Assembly (NCBI RefSeq): GCF_947172395.1
Contig: NC_069093.1
Span: 4,685,561-4,749,560 of the forward strand
Origin: Bicyclus anynana
Lineage: Eukaryota > Arthropoda > Insecta > Lepidoptera > Nymphalidae
Length of the DNA stretch: 64,000 bases
Reading direction: 5' to 3'
This document shows positions 50,353 to 61,944 of this stretch, piece after piece. The notes under the pieces are model-generated. The model had not been told where the DNA came from. It did not search any database and saw nothing but the letters and a program-made list of their open reading frames with translations. Position numbers and translations under genes: made by a program. How positions within the stretch are numbered: the stretch's first letter is position 1; each line of letters starts with the position of its first letter.

Positions 50353-50951
50353 TGTCGGATTAGATAGTAGCGCCATCTTACATTAATTAGAGTAACTAAT
50401 TAGCTGGTGATATGCTGTTAGAAACGTCAAGGAGTACGTGTCGTTTATCTGTAAGTTGTTTGTCTGTGGACATCTGTCAGTTGACGATCTCTGAGAGAGC
50501 TCGCAGTAGATTTCAAGTTGATTCAGTTGAACGCTTTAGCTGGATCTAGTCAGTTTAGCAGTGAGTAAAGGAATTGAGTGAGTCAATTATTTGTATAGTG
50601 AGGCCATTATAATAACACTGCATTGTTAGTTACTTGGCTGGAAGACAACACGAGCGGGGAAGGAGAGCATTAACCGGTAGTAAAAGACGTCTTTTATCCT
50701 GCTACTAGCGGTTGCCAGTCTGTAATACTGCTCGTGCTTGACTACCTGCTCTATGATGGTAGATCCTGGTTTACATCTGATAGTATCAGCGCTATACTTG
50801 ATCAATATTGTAGAGGGTTGTAATAAGAAGGTAGAACGGTATTAGTAAGTCAAGCGGTCATTCCGCTAACTTACTTTGGGTATTTGCCATCCTTGACACG
50901 TAAAGCTTAGAACCTGTTCTGAAGTTACGGCTTCTCCGTTATCAGAAGTGG
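50353..50951 (+). mobile_element. LTR plus primer-binding site of a related retrotransposon
   Basis: It begins TGTCGGATTAGATAGTAGCG, like the 8860 LTR, and shares GCCATCTTA and GAAACGTCAAG. It ends at CTTCTCCGTT and is followed by the same TCAGAAGTGG primer-binding 10-mer at 50942-50951. The LTR would be 588 bp. I found no internal coding sequence or partner LTR downstream, so it is a 5' remnant. Confidence 0.6.
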
Positions 50952-51894
50952 AATTTAGTCTGCTCCCGTATCTCAAAGAAATATTTTTACGGAGTGAAGA
51001 AATAATAGTCTACCAGTAGATATTCACTATGCTATAGCGCAAACACTTGTGCCCTACATTGTAGCTGTTTTAAAGGATATTTCTAATATAAATGACTTTT
51101 CAAAGTCAACGGCAATATTTAGTTAAAATAAACCCAAAGCGTTTGACAAACTAAAACGCTAGAAGGCATCATTTCATAAAGTATTCTTGCCAAAGTTTAG
51201 GATTCAAATTCCCCGACAAATGTAGTCGGTATCGAAATCTAAATGCCTTAGGGACCACGATATCCAATTTATCTCTTCAGATAAATGCCTACGCCTAATG
51301 GCCTATGTCCTAGATCTTATTTCGCGTGACTTGTTGTAAAGCTTAGAAATTTTTACGTCTATAAATTAGTTGGTATTTTGAAAAATACTAACGTTGAATT
51401 TTTGGTAACTTTGTCAATCAATTTTAAAGTTTTTGAAATCGTACCCAGCTGGAAATCAAACTCTGGACCTCTATTTAAAATTGCTGTAGCACAATGACCC
51501 TAAGTATCAATCAATTTAAAATTAAAACCTCGGCGTCTTGTACCTCCACGATATTTATACAATTTCTTTTAATGATATCCTAAAGAGACGAAAACGGGCG
51601 ATAATGACGAAATTCTTTAAAGCTCCCTGAATTTCACCCGCTTAAAATAATTATCGGAAATTCATAACCTTTTTTTCGCCAATCATTTTTTCAATTTGGC
51701 AATTTCAAATTTCTGTTCCAACGAAAATTCGTAATGACGATTCAGACCTTTTTCGCTATCGAAATCGTTCATTACCTTTGTGTGGCAACTCTGTGGAACT
51801 GAACAATTTAGTATTTTTTACAGTTCATTTGTTTTGGTAATTAATTTAAAGTTATACGTACTTTATACGTACCTATGTACTGTACACAAATTAT
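50952..51894. other. No gene seen
   Basis: The first ~200 bases may be LTR-element leader. The rest is unassigned AT-rich sequence. Confidence 0.4.
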
Positions 51895-52180
51895 TCATCA
51901 TTATCAACCCATATTCGGCTCACTGCAGAGTTCAAGTCTCATCTCAGAATGAAAGGGGTTAGGCCAATAGTCCACCACGCTGGCCCAATGCGGATTGGCA
52001 GACTTCACACACGCAGAGAATTAAGAAAATTCTCTGGTATGCAGGTTCACGATGTTTTTCCTTCACCGTTTAAAACACGTGATATTTAACTTCTTAAAAT
52101 GCACATAGCTAAAAGTAGAAGGTGCATGTCCTATGCAATCCGAATCAAAGGCAGAAGTCCACTGGGCTATCACGGCATCA
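51895..52180 (-). repeat. SINE-B copy
   Basis: CCCATATTCGGCTCACTGCA to CCACTGGGCTATCACGGC. The B box is partly deleted. Confidence 0.87.
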
Positions 52181-52786
52181 GAATATATTCACCTAGCCAT
52201 TCGTTCATGGTCTGAATTGGAACGAGGTACCTACGGATCAAGATACGAATCTTCATATAACCGCATAAAATTACCTTTTGACGGACAAGGAAATTCTATA
52301 AAACCACGACGACAAAAACATTCCAACCCAACTCGCAACTCGCAAGATTCGTCATCCTAATCAGGGATTTAAACCCTTGTCAAGATCGCGTCGCAAAGTC
52401 CATTAACAATTGTCAACTCGTAAAGGATTCCAAACATTTCCTGTGACCAACCGCCAGCCGGCCGCTAACCGCAGCCGTTTAGTGCCACATTGGGTCTCTT
52501 ATGGTTGACCCAATAGTATCTTAATAATCCCCGCATTTTGGAGTTGGAAACCACAATGACAACATGCTAACATTTGAATTTTGATACTGGCGTATGTAGA
52601 TTATGTTTTGAAGTGATAACTTCTTATGGGAGGTTATACAGTTTCGTAACGTAACGCGTTACGACGCCACTCTATGTGGCTTCCTCTCCTTAATGATAAA
52701 GATGCTTGGAGCCCATCGGATCAGCTTCTACCTTCACACAGGAAGTAAAACTAAAAGAAATTCTAATGAAAATTGTAAATTATTGT
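52181..52786. other. No gene supported
   Basis: Unassigned. The sequence CGCCAGCCGGCCGCTAACCG near 52450 is locally GC-rich without a recognisable feature. Confidence 0.4.
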
Positions 52787-52985
52787 AATACTAGCGGAAT
52801 CCAGTGTTTCACAAATCCCGCGGGAACCATGGATTATTCCGGGATGAAAAGTAGCCTATGTGTTAATCCAGAGCAAAATCTATTTCCATTCCAAATTTCA
52901 GCCAAATCGCTTTAGTAGCTCAAGCGTAAAAGAGGAACAAACATACTTACACTCTTACACACAAACTTTCGCCTTTATAATAGTA
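52787..52985. repeat. Dispersed repeat (same family as 1-105 and 55845-56020)
   Basis: ACTAGCGGAATCCAG at the left, GCCTATGTGTTAATCCAGAG, ATTCCAAATTTCAGCC and the right end ACAAACTTTCGCCTTTATAA. The ACTAGCGG end recalls a reversed Helitron 3' end. Confidence 0.6.
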
Positions 52986-53059
52986 GTGTTATTACATATA
53001 ATCTCAACTTCGTATATGTCAACTACCAACTAGTATAATATGTCAATAATAGTGAATTA

Positions 53060-53372
53060 GCCTGCTGATGTTAAGTGCACCTCCAAATTTTCAGTTGTGT
53101 GCATTTTAATAAATTAAATATCACGTGTCCCAAACGGTGAAGAAAAACATCGTGAGGAAACCTGCATACTAGAGAGTTTTTTTAATTCACTGCGTGTGTG
53201 AAGTCCTTCAATCCGCATTGAGCCAGCGTGGTGGACTATTGGCCCAACCCCTCTAATTTTGAGAGGAGGCTCAAGCTCAGCAGTGAGCCGAATATGGATT
53301 GATAATGATAATAATATTTTATCCCCTATTCCCACGGGAACGGGAACTACGCGGGTGAAACGGCGTGGCTAG
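53060..53372 (+). repeat. SINE-B 3' part followed by a Helitron scrap
   Basis: 53075-53305 carries the SINE-B body to GTGAGCCGAATATGGATTG. 53316-53372 carries TTCCCACGGGAACGGGAAC and CGGCGTGGCTAG, a Hel-1 type terminus. Confidence 0.75.
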
Positions 53373-53689
53373 TAAATAATAAATAAATAGTTCATTAACA
53401 TATAGCTGTTTCGTGAATTATAATTATATCCGCTATTGACGTCAAACAATACCGTCTAACAAGACAAGTTGTAGAGAGGGCGGTCGGGTGTAATCTATTC
53501 AGCGAGAGATATTAATCATCTGGAAAGTCTTGGGATCTGACCCGAAAATAATGAAGAGACGTTTGTAGATATACCTTTACTGGAATAGGTATATAGCGTA
53601 AACAAATTATGGGGCTTGTGTTTTAGGATTAAACTGAAAAATCAATCCTCCTACAATTTCTCCTATTCTACAATTTAAAAAAAATCTAA

Positions 53690-53777
53690 ATTCATTTATT
53701 TTTATCAGGCTTAGTTTACAAGCACTTTTGAAACGTCAGCAGGCTAATTCACTATCTTTGTATATGCTAGTTGACTG
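53690..53777. repeat. Two short repeat scraps
   Basis: AATTCATTTATTTTTATCAG with GGCTTAGTTTACAAGCAC is the 4275-4330 family (opposite strand to 6258). CAGCAGGCTAATTCACTATC is inverted relative to 44345 and 53035. Confidence 0.5.
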
Positions 53778-54350
53778 GTATCTTGCCCCTCAAAACCGAC
53801 CTTGATATTCATAAATTTCAGAGTTCTGAATTTTAGGTTTGGTAGTTTCGGAAAAAGGGGGGGGGGGGATGGTCTCAAAGTTTTTCGGAAATCTACAAGT
53901 AAAAAGCTAATTTCTGTATTTTTTTCAAAATTTCACATACAGTAGTTTTTGAGCAAAAGGGCATGGTTAATCGTCTATTTGTTTAACTTTAACTTAAATA
54001 ACTTGAAAGAATTTTTTTTTAAATACCAAAATATATATTTTTTAAATCCACATAACAAGACCTTTCATTTGATCTATCACACGATGAAGTTTGCAAAAAA
54101 ATTTTTTAACTCTCCAGTCTCCATCTTACCCCCCATAAGTGCATACAGGTGAAAATTTTATATGAGGGATATTTAATTTTCACCTATTCACGGGTACATG
54201 TCTGCGTTTGGGTCAAAAGAATTGATATGTATACCAAATTTCATCTGAATTAGTCTGGTACATTCAGAGAAAACAGACAGACATCAAAATATGCGCGAGT
54301 GATATTTTATGGGTTCCGTTTTGTACTACGTATTTTCGGAACCCTGAAAA
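53778..54350. repeat. Dispersed DNA-element-like repeat (copy 2 of 2)
   Basis: It matches 1186-1690 along its length (AAGTAAAAAGCTAATTTCTG, ACACGATGAAGTTTGC, AGAATTGATATGTATACC). It ends GGGTTCCGTTTTGTACTACG ... CGGAACCCTGAAAA. It includes a G9-10 run at about 53858. Confidence 0.6.
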
Positions 54351-54699
54351 TAGACATTCACATCTTGAAATTTAAAAACTCCACATCCACGTTTTCTTTG
54401 ATAAACTACCCTCCGATCCAGTGAGCGAGACGACTTTGAGACAAACGTGGGATTAGCCCTTTAATTTATTGCTTTGCGACGTCTCGACGAGGAAGTGAGG
54501 ATTTCCTCGAGTTAAAATACGATGTCTTGAGATCCGAAATCTAGTTCATTGTGATTTAAATTAAATCTTACGTCGAGGTGAAGTGGGGCGGCGTCGTTGC
54601 GAGAGCTTTAGGCAGTCGATTACACTGGTTTAGTTGCATTGAGCCTGGTACGAGTAGGTAACTGACGAGATGAATGATATTACTCGTAAGTACAGCGGG

Positions 54700-55065
54700 A
54701 TGCAGCAGCGATGGAACGAGCTATGCTAGGAGTATCTCTGCGTGATCGAATCAGAAATGAGGAGATCCGCAGAAGAACCAAAGTCAACGACATAGCTCAA
54801 CGAGTCGCGAAGCTGAAATGGCAATAGGCGGGGCACATAGTTCGAAGAGCCGATGGCCGTTGGAGTCCTAAGGTGCTGGAATGGCGACCCCGCACTAGAA
54901 AGCGCAGTGTTGGTCGACCCCCCACCAGGTGGACTGACTACATCAGATATACACTAGAGTTGCAGGGATTCGCTGGATGCAGATGGCTCAGTATCGCGAT
55001 GTTTGGAAGTCCCTATGTCATGCAGTGGACGTCCATCGGCTGATATGATGATGATGATGATGACT
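54700..55065 (+). pseudogene. RTE-type LINE C-terminal fragment
   Basis: Frame: RWNELC / AMLGVSLRDRIRNEEIRRRT, KVNDIAQRVAKLKWQ, a stop where Trp-Ala is expected, then VRRADGRWSPKVLEWRPRTR and SVGRPPTRWTDYI. It ends with ATGATGATGATGATGA. One of the clearest family members, but it still has stops. Confidence 0.8.
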
Positions 55066-55092
55066 CGAAAGTTTGTGTACATACAACAAACA

Positions 55093-55395
55093 TGCATCAT
55101 TAACAACCCATATTCGGCTCGCTGTTGAGCACGAATCTCCACTCAGAATGAGAAGTGTTATAAGTGGATGCCCAATGTGGATTGGCAGACTTCACACACG
55201 CAGATAATTAAGTGCATTATCAGATAGGTATGCAAGTTTCCTCACGATGTTTTCCTTCACCGTTTGAGACACGTGATATTTTATTTCTTAAAATGCACAC
55301 AACTGAAAATTTGGGGGTACATGCCCCGAGCCTGATTCGAACACACACCCTCGGGAATCGGAGGCAGAGGTCGTATCCACTGTACAACACGGTAT
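55093..55395 (-). repeat. SINE-B, near full length
   Basis: CCCATATTCGGCTCGCTGTT to GATTCGAACACACACCCTCG and CCACTGTACAACACGG (decayed head). Confidence 0.87.
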
Positions 55396-55844
55396 AGGTA
55401 CAGTAAATGTACCCGGTTATGATAATTTAGTTTAGACCGGTACCGAACATCTACGAGTAGCTCCAAGTTGCAGAGGAAGTTTAATTTATTGATGTCAAAG
55501 TTGTCAAAGGATCACGTTGAGTTCGCTCACCCATGAATTGGATGCCTTATTTGGTAATTTCCCCTCGCAACTATGTATAATATTACACAATGTATCAATG
55601 TATAAGGATACATGTCTGTCAATATAATATTAGGTATAATAATGTGACGAGACGGGTAGCAGCGACAGCGATTGTACCTAACATTTTGTGGTAGAGGAAA
55701 CACTGTGAGCAGGTCCCAGGACTTGAGAGTAGGTTTAAGAGATCCCCTTAGAATGCATCAACACTCACCTTTCCTGCCCGACATTTTCTCAGTGCCCACA
55801 CTAAACAGCGGAAACCTGCGACTACGTCCGCATGGAATTCAGTT
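55396..55844. other. No gene supported
   Basis: Unassigned. The reading frame at 55672-55914 overlaps a repeat and is not convincing. Confidence 0.4.
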
Positions 55845-56020
55845 ATTCACAATTCCTACGGGAACCACGCATTTTTTCGGAATGAAACGTAGCCTATGTG
55901 TTAATTCAGAGTGAAATTTATTTCCATTCCAAATTTCAGCCAAATCGCTTCAGTAGGTGCAGCGTAAAAGAGGAACAAACATACCTACTTACACACAAAC
56001 TTTCGCCTTTATAATATTAG
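55845..56020. repeat. Dispersed repeat (same family as 52787-52985)
   Basis: ATTCCTACGGGAACCACGCA, GCCTATGTGTTAATTCAGAG, ATTCCAAATTTCAGCC and AAACTTTCGCCTTTATAATA. Confidence 0.6.
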
Positions 56021-56319
56021 TGTGAAGTGTGATGGGATAATTACAACACAAAACATTATTGCACAAAATCACTAACATGACTGGCAGCGTGACGGTAGTG
56101 CTGCCTAACAAACGACTGAGTTCAAGTTATCAAATACCCTTTTATTTATACCAACACTGATACCTCCCCTCTACAATAACCTTCCTTCGCGTATAATATT
56201 AAACTATGTATCAATCTTAATTAAGCATACATGTCTGCCAATATATTAGGTATACCTACCTAATAAGCTACCACAATTTTACCCAGAGTTAAATCAGCAA
56301 GTTCTTTTGCAACTTCATC

Positions 56320-56530
56320 ATCATCATCATCATTTACAAGAGCATGAGTCTCCTCTCCGAATGAGAGGGTTTAGGCTATTAATCCACCACACTAGCCCAA
56401 TGCGGATTGGCAGAATTCACAGACATAAAGAATTAAAACAATTCTCAGGCAGGAAACCTCATGATAGTTTTCCTTCAACGTTTGAGACAATGATATTTCG
56501 TTTCTTAAAATGCATATAACTGAAAACTTT
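56320..56530 (-). repeat. SINE-B 3' part
   Basis: GAGTCTCCTCTCCGAATGAG, CCAATGCGGATTGGCAGAAT and TTTCTTAAAATGCATATAAC. It begins next to a (CATCAT)n run. Confidence 0.8.
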
Positions 56531-56883
56531 TGCAACTTATTTAAATAATATTTTTATCAATTCACCACAGTTCAAAAGATCTAAACCATCAGATGAAATA
56601 TATACGCGTACCTAATCTAAAAATTGGATCCGCAATAACCCACAAAATATACGTTATTTCAACCCTTTTTCAACGCTCTACTTTTCTATTAATGCTTTCT
56701 TATTTCAAGGGATCATCGGCGGTCGAATAGACCGCACCCAATATGAACTACGAATATGAAATTGAAATGTAATCGAACTAATGCGTTTTCGAAGTTCCTT
56801 GGGGCCAAAAGGTTCTAAACTTTTATGAGTTGCTAGCGACCCACGTTAGCTTCGTAAGAAGTAATTTTCTATAGAAATATTTG
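56531..56883. other. No feature seen
   Basis: Unassigned AT-rich sequence. Confidence 0.5.
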
Positions 56884-57203
56884 ACTGTTATTTTTTTTTA
56901 TTTTTTACAAGTTAGCTCTTGACTGCAATCTCACCTGATGGTAAGTGATGATGCAATCTAAGATGGAAGCGGACTAACTTGTTAGGAAGAGGATGACAAT
57001 TCACACCCCTTTCGGTTTCTACACAACATCGTAACGGAACGCTAAATTGCTTGGCGGTACGTCTTTGTTGGTAGGGTCGTAACAAGCCTCCCACCAGCCA
57101 GACCTGGACTAATTAAGAAAACCTCAATCGGTCCAGCCGGGGATAGAACCCAGGACCTCCTACTTGTAAATCCACCGCACATACCACTGCGCCACGGAGG
57201 TGG
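56884..57203 (-). repeat. SINE-A, near full length
   Basis: Reverse SINE-A from a long T tract to CACTGCGCCACGGAGG. Its tRNA-like head ends exactly where the 63-bp palindrome begins. Confidence 0.88.
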
Positions 57204-57266
57204 TCATTATCGTATTTATATCGATTTATGATTTTTAATCATAAATCGATATAAATACGATAATGA
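57204..57266. repeat. 63-bp perfect palindrome (30-bp arms, 3-base loop)
   Basis: The left arm starts TCATTATCGTATTTATATCG and the right arm is its exact reverse complement, ending CGATAATGA. It abuts the 5' end of the SINE-A copy. Confidence 0.95.
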
Positions 57267-57582
57267 GCATGAACGTCGTTTTTCCGTATTTGCGACACAA
57301 TTATTTCAACGGTATTTCAATGAAATGACCTCGACAACGTTATTTTACTTCAAGTGACAGTTATTTTTTGTTTTGCAAACAAAGATACAAATCCCAGTGG
57401 TCCATGCTTCGTTTCCCTTCCGTTGAGAAAACACTTGTTCGAAATCATTTTTTTATATTTATTTTAAACACTTTATTGTATGCACAATTATGCAAAAACA
57501 ACAAACTTATTACAAAAATCAATAAATTTCAAATTCAATACTTACCTACCTATTAACACAATAACTACTCGTATACTATATA

Positions 57583-57725
57583 CTATATAATCTCAGGAAC
57601 TACTGGTCCGATTAGAAAAATTCTTTCAGTGTTAGATCGCCCATTTATCGAGGAAGGCTATATATTATCCCCGTATTCTTACGGAAATGGGAACCACGCG
57701 GGTGACACTGCGTGGCATCAGCTAG
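57583..57725 (+). mobile_element. Helitron (Hel-1), 5'-deleted
   Basis: ATAATCTCAGGAACTACTGG to GTGGCATCAGCTAG followed by T. About 50 bases of the 5' end are missing. Confidence 0.7.
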
Positions 57726-57761
57726 TATAGTATATACCTTAAGCGACCTATTTACAATGTG

Positions 57762-57970
57762 TCGTCATCAACCCAGATTCGGCTCACTGCTGAGCTCGAG
57801 TCTCCTCTCAGAATGAGAGGGGTTAGGTCAATAGTCCACCACTCTGGCCCAATGCGGATTGGCAGACTTCACCCACGCAGAGAATTAAGAAAATTCTCTG
57901 GTATGTAGGTTTCCTCACGCAGTTTTCCTTCACCGTTTGATACACGTGATATTTTATTATCATATGGGCT
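57762..57970 (-). repeat. SINE-B 3' part
   Basis: AACCCAGATTCGGCTCACTG to GTTTGATACACGTGATATTT. Confidence 0.85.
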
Positions 57971-58928
57971 ATCAAGCCTGTATACAATATTTTAATTGAC
58001 AATTACTACAATTGACAATTCTTTTGTTATTCAAGTGACAGGTACAAATTTTAATAAGGAACGATTTTTACGTAGTCAGCCCCTTTTGGAACGAAAATAG
58101 CAATTGCAACGAAGTGTTTGAAAAAAATGTGCTAATGTCTTACATTTTTAGAATCCCTAATAAATGAACATGTTTTAAATTAGATGTACAATTTTGCCTA
58201 GTAAGATTTTTATTCAATGTAACCGTTAAAAACATACAAAAAAAACGTTAAACATGAAAAAATAATTAGTCCCGTTTTTTGGAAAAATCTTAATACTCGT
58301 TTATTTTTAATGCCTGATCTTAGACCATAATGTAAGAATACGAAAAAATCTAATACCAAGTCGACAAAGTTTTGAGAGCCCGCTAGTTGAGAAACATATT
58401 AAAATACCTCTCTGTGTTGTAAGGAGAAAAGAAAGAATAGCAATAAAAGTCGCTTAACTGTTACCTTGTACTGTGCGTCGACATTCTACAGTTTTATTAA
58501 AGTTAAAGAAACTGACAAAGTCTAGAAAATCTACCGTCGTGCACGGAAACTAAGTAAAAACGCGAGAATAAACGAATAGGTATGCCAAAGAGTATTAAAA
58601 TTATTCTGTGGTATGAAATGTATATTATTTAAATTCAATTTAACCTTTGTAAGGCGCACGAACTGCTTGCGATTCAGTATTCGGTGTTAGGCCGGGAGCT
58701 GGCGTTCATAGCGCTTAAGTAAAATGTAACGAGAAATATAAGGCCGAGTACAAACAAACGTAATGTGTAGTGAACGGGAATAGTGTGGAGATTGCATGAA
58801 CTCAACGCGAATCATTTACATGAGTCTTTAAATGAGCACTGCAAATGCTTTCTTCGCGATAAAAACCCGATTATAGTTAATAGGCTACTCGCTTGCTGTA
58901 TAAAACTAAGAAGATTTTTATCCGAACT
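57971..58928. other. No gene seen
   Basis: AT-rich unassigned sequence with no supported ORF. Confidence 0.5.
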
Positions 58929-59220
58929 CCGATTCCGGAGTACAAATCCAGTCCGGGGCATGCACCTCCAACTTTTTGCGTGTTCATCACATCAACAACA
59001 ATTGTGTGCATTATAAGAAATTAAATATCACGTGTCTCAAACGGTGAAGGAAAAACATCGTGAGGAAACCTGCATACCAGAGAATTTTCTTAATTCTCTG
59101 CGTGTGTGAAGTCTGCCTATCCGCATTGGGCTAGCGTGGTGGACTATTGGCCTAACCCCCTCTCATTCTGAGAGGAGACTCGAGCTCAGCAGTGAACCGA
59201 ATCTGGGTTAATAATAATGA
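58929..59220 (+). repeat. SINE-B copy
   Basis: CCGATTCCGGAGTACAAATC, GGGGCATGCACCTCCAAC and the body to CAGTGAACCGAATCTGGG. A 30-bp insertion (TGCGTGTTCATCACATCAAC) splits the CAACTTTT/GTTGTGTGC region. Confidence 0.87.
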
Positions 59221-59227
59221 TGATGAT

Positions 59228-59394
59228 GAAAGTTTGTGGTGTCAGGATCTAATGTATCGATTTTTAAAATTCTACCACTAATACCACTAGAAAGCCACGT
59301 TATTTATGAGTGTCCTAGGCTATATTTTAAGCCCGTACTCTCACAGGAACGGGAACTACGCGGGTAAAGTCGCAGGGCGTCGACTAGTCTATCT
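59228..59394 (+). mobile_element. Helitron 3' part (28434-28629 family)
   Basis: CACGTTATTTATGAGTGTCC, CGTACTCTCACAGGAACGGG and the end CAGGGCGTCGACTAG followed by T. Confidence 0.6.
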
Positions 59395-59739
59395 ATAGTA
59401 TAACCCTTATGTTAATCTCCACGTTTGATGCATCGTACTCAGGTTCGAGATCAAACGTTTTTATGTAAACACAATCTGATTTATTTGCTCTTTGAGTACA
59501 GAAAGGGAAGAAAATACGCTTGATGTTGGAAGAGGTAAAAAAAAAGATTTACGTAATACGTACGTATTACGTAATACTAGGTACACATCTGGAGCCAACA
59601 CTACCATAACCTATGTATAAACTGTAAAACTAAGACATTTTTTTTCCAAATTTTCTTATATTTTTTTTATTTATTTAAAATTAAGATTAAGAATTATTAT
59701 TAAGATGTATGTGCACTACATACAATTTATTTAATACTA

Positions 59740-59830
59740 GCGGACACCCGTGACTTTGTCCGCGTGAAAATCGATATAAACTTTTAACCCCTACTTCACC
59801 CCTTCTATATTTTCGCATGTCCACTAATCA
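59740..59830 (-). mobile_element. Helitron 3' end fragment (Hel-2)
   Basis: ACTAGCGGACACCCGTGACT, TTGTCCGCGTGAAAATCGAT and TAACCCCTACTTCACCCC, the same as in intron 2 of gene 1. Confidence 0.6.
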
Positions 59831-60104
59831 TTTTACAAAAATGTAACTCAAAACGTGAAAGATTCATATTAAAAAAACTTCAACTTAATATTTTTACATC
59901 ACATCAAATAAACTGTACAAACATTTCCAAAAGAAATCTGGTAAAGAAAAAACTATACGCAGTCGTAATTAAATGTAGCTAGAGAAAGGTTTTCTGTAGC
60001 GTAGGATGCCCATTCGATTTTTCCAATTACCAACTACGTATTTTATTTCATAGACGTACGAGTATTCACTGACGAGTAGTTACACTTAGTCTAAGAGCCT
60101 GTAA

Positions 60105-60265
60105 ACCCCAGACCTTCGTCATTTTAGAAAAGCTGTAAGTTTGTCAGCTCATGCTTCTACCATAGGTACATTAACGAACTATGGAGTTAGTACTGTGGTT
60201 ACTTGGGATGTAGCGGGTTTTAAGGATCAAGACCCGAAACCGACTAAGTACAAAGTGTAATTTTT
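60105..60265 (+). repeat. Dispersed repeat fragment
   Basis: CCTTCGTCATTTTAGAAAAG, ATGCTTCTACCATAGGTAC and GTAGCGGGTTTTAAGGATCA, shared with 3786-3912 and inverted at 61065-61165. Confidence 0.5.
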
Positions 60266-60294
60266 TTATTTAGTTCCTCGGCATAGTCATCATC

Positions 60295-60700
60295 ATCATC
60301 ATATCAGCCGATGGACGTCCAGTGCAGGACATAGGCCTTTTGTAGAGACTTCTAAACATCACGATACTGAGCCGCCCGCATCTAGCGAATCCCTGCGACT
60401 CGCTTGATGTCGTCAGTCCACCTGGTGGGAGGGTCGACTAACACTGCGCTTACTAGTGCGGGTCGCCATTCCAGCACTTTGGAACCCCAACGTTCATCGG
60501 CTCTTCGAACTATGTGCCCTGCCCATTGCCACTTCAGTTTCGCAACTCGTTGAGCTATGTCGGTAACTTTGGTTCTACTGCGGACCTCCTCATTTTTGAT
60601 TCGATCACGCAGAGATACTCCTAACATAGCTCGTTCCATCGCTCGGTGTGTGACTCTGAGCCTTCTTATGAGGCCCATAGTCAGCGACTCGGTATGTGTT
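60295..60700 (-). pseudogene. RTE-type LINE C-terminal fragment
   Basis: Minus strand: GLIRRLRVTHRAMERAMLGV, RDRIKNEEVRSRTKVTDIAQ, KLKWQWAGHIVRRADERWGS and KVLEWRP. The tail (ATGATGATGATGAT at 60290-60303 in reverse) is present. It is the longest unbroken RTE-1 frame in the window (about 98 codons). Confidence 0.82.
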
Positions 60701-60714
60701 CATAGTATGTGAAA

Positions 60715-60835
60715 CTATATCCCCATTCGACACAATTGGTAAGAGCGGTCGGATTCTTAACCGAGGAGTGGTGATTCAATTCTCGCCCCATTGGTCTATT
60801 GTTGTACCCACTCCTAATACAGTCTATTCCGACTA
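60715..60835 (+). repeat. tRNA-derived SINE (SINE-C type)
   Basis: CACAATTGGTAAGAGCGGTC (A-box region) and AGTGGTGATTCAATTCTCG (B box, changed), followed by CCCCATTGGTCTATTGTTGT and CCACTCCTAATACAG. Confidence 0.5.
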
Positions 60836-61064
60836 GTTGGAGAGGCATATTGTTCATATTTAAAAAAGATATGGCAAATATTCTTTTAAAAAAAAAATGG
60901 TACTGTTTCATGAACGTAAACACTAAACCTTAATCAAACGGAGTGTTTAACAAAATTATTAGTAAATAGTTATGTTTATTCCTTTAGAACATCAACATGG
61001 ACGACAGCGTTTTTGACTTTTAGAAAAATTTAATATAGACGGCTGAGGGTCAGGCTTCTTAAAA

Positions 61065-61165
61065 ACTCCCAAAGTAACTACGGTTCCAGCTCCATAGTTG
61101 TTTCAGGTACCTATGGTACTGACAAACTTTAGCTTTATAAAATGACGAAGGTCAGGCAGTCACTG
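61065..61165 (-). repeat. Dispersed repeat fragment, inverted to 60105-60265
   Basis: The reverse complement contains CTTCGTCATTTTATAAAGCT and CAGTACCATAGGTACCTG. Confidence 0.5.
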
Positions 61166-61602
61166 GCTCTCCGTCTAACTGTTTTCAAGAATCTACGCCT
61201 CCAAAAGGTTTTCATGAAACATACTGAGTACAGATGAAAGCGAAGCTACACTGAGCTTGCTTTCTACATCAAAAAATATTAGCGTATTTATGAATTATTT
61301 TTCAACCTTCATTCCAAAACTTGATGTTGACATTGTTTTATTATATTCGCGGTCCGAGTTTAATTAGAGAATTTTCGACAACGGACGCCTGCCTGTGCTG
61401 AGTTGTTCAAACAAAACAGCTGCATTATACGTTCTCTGAAAGGATTGGAAGAGCCATAAAAACGCTTTGGGAAGGTTGGGAATTGAGAAATTAAATTAAA
61501 GATAAATTAATTTTTCACAATAGAATTAATGCAATAGCTTGCGAAAGAATACAATATGGAACTTAAGCTAACTTATCCTAACATCACAGCGATGCATTTT
61601 TC
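61166..61602. other. No feature seen
   Basis: Unassigned sequence before the 113-codon ORF. Confidence 0.45.
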
Positions 61603-61944
61603 ATGAATAAGTTTACCTCATGTTATACGTTGACTAAAGATAATTTATATCTACCTAAAAAATTTAAGCACCATATAGCTTCTCTGTTGGCTTACAACTT
61701 AAATGAGTCAGTTACAAGTGTTGTAACTCAGTCTATTGACATTAATATGACATGTAATAATAGTGGTTATGTTTCTATTGACCAGAGTACGAATGATAGT
61801 ACTGTCTCAATTGTTAATTGTAATTTAACCGATCCAGTTACAAGTATTGTAACGCAGTCTTTTGACATGTTTACAACCTGTATTAATAGTACAAATATTT
61901 CTATTCCTGACCGCAGTACCAATCCTAGTGAAATGATTCTGTAA
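61603..61944 (+). CDS. Uncharacterised 113-codon ORF with a 42-residue internal repeat
   Basis: I do not recognise this product. It opens MNKFTSCYTLTKDNLYLPKK and then carries two related units of 42 residues, the first at NESVTSVVTQSIDINMTCNN and the second at TDPVTSIVTQSFDMFTTCIN. It is rich in Asn, Ser and Thr, with several N-x-S/T sequons. There is no obvious signal peptide or membrane span. The DNA repeat period is 126 bp (CAGTTACAAG at 61709 and 61835), a multiple of three. No intron signals or polyadenylation signal were established. It could be part of an unknown mobile element rather than a host gene. Confidence 0.25.
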   Translation: MNKFTSCYTLTKDNLYLPKKFKHHIASLLAYNLNESVTSVVTQSIDINMTCNNSGYVSIDQSTNDSTVSIVNCNLTDPVTSIVTQSFDMFTTCINSTNISIPDRSTNPSEMIL

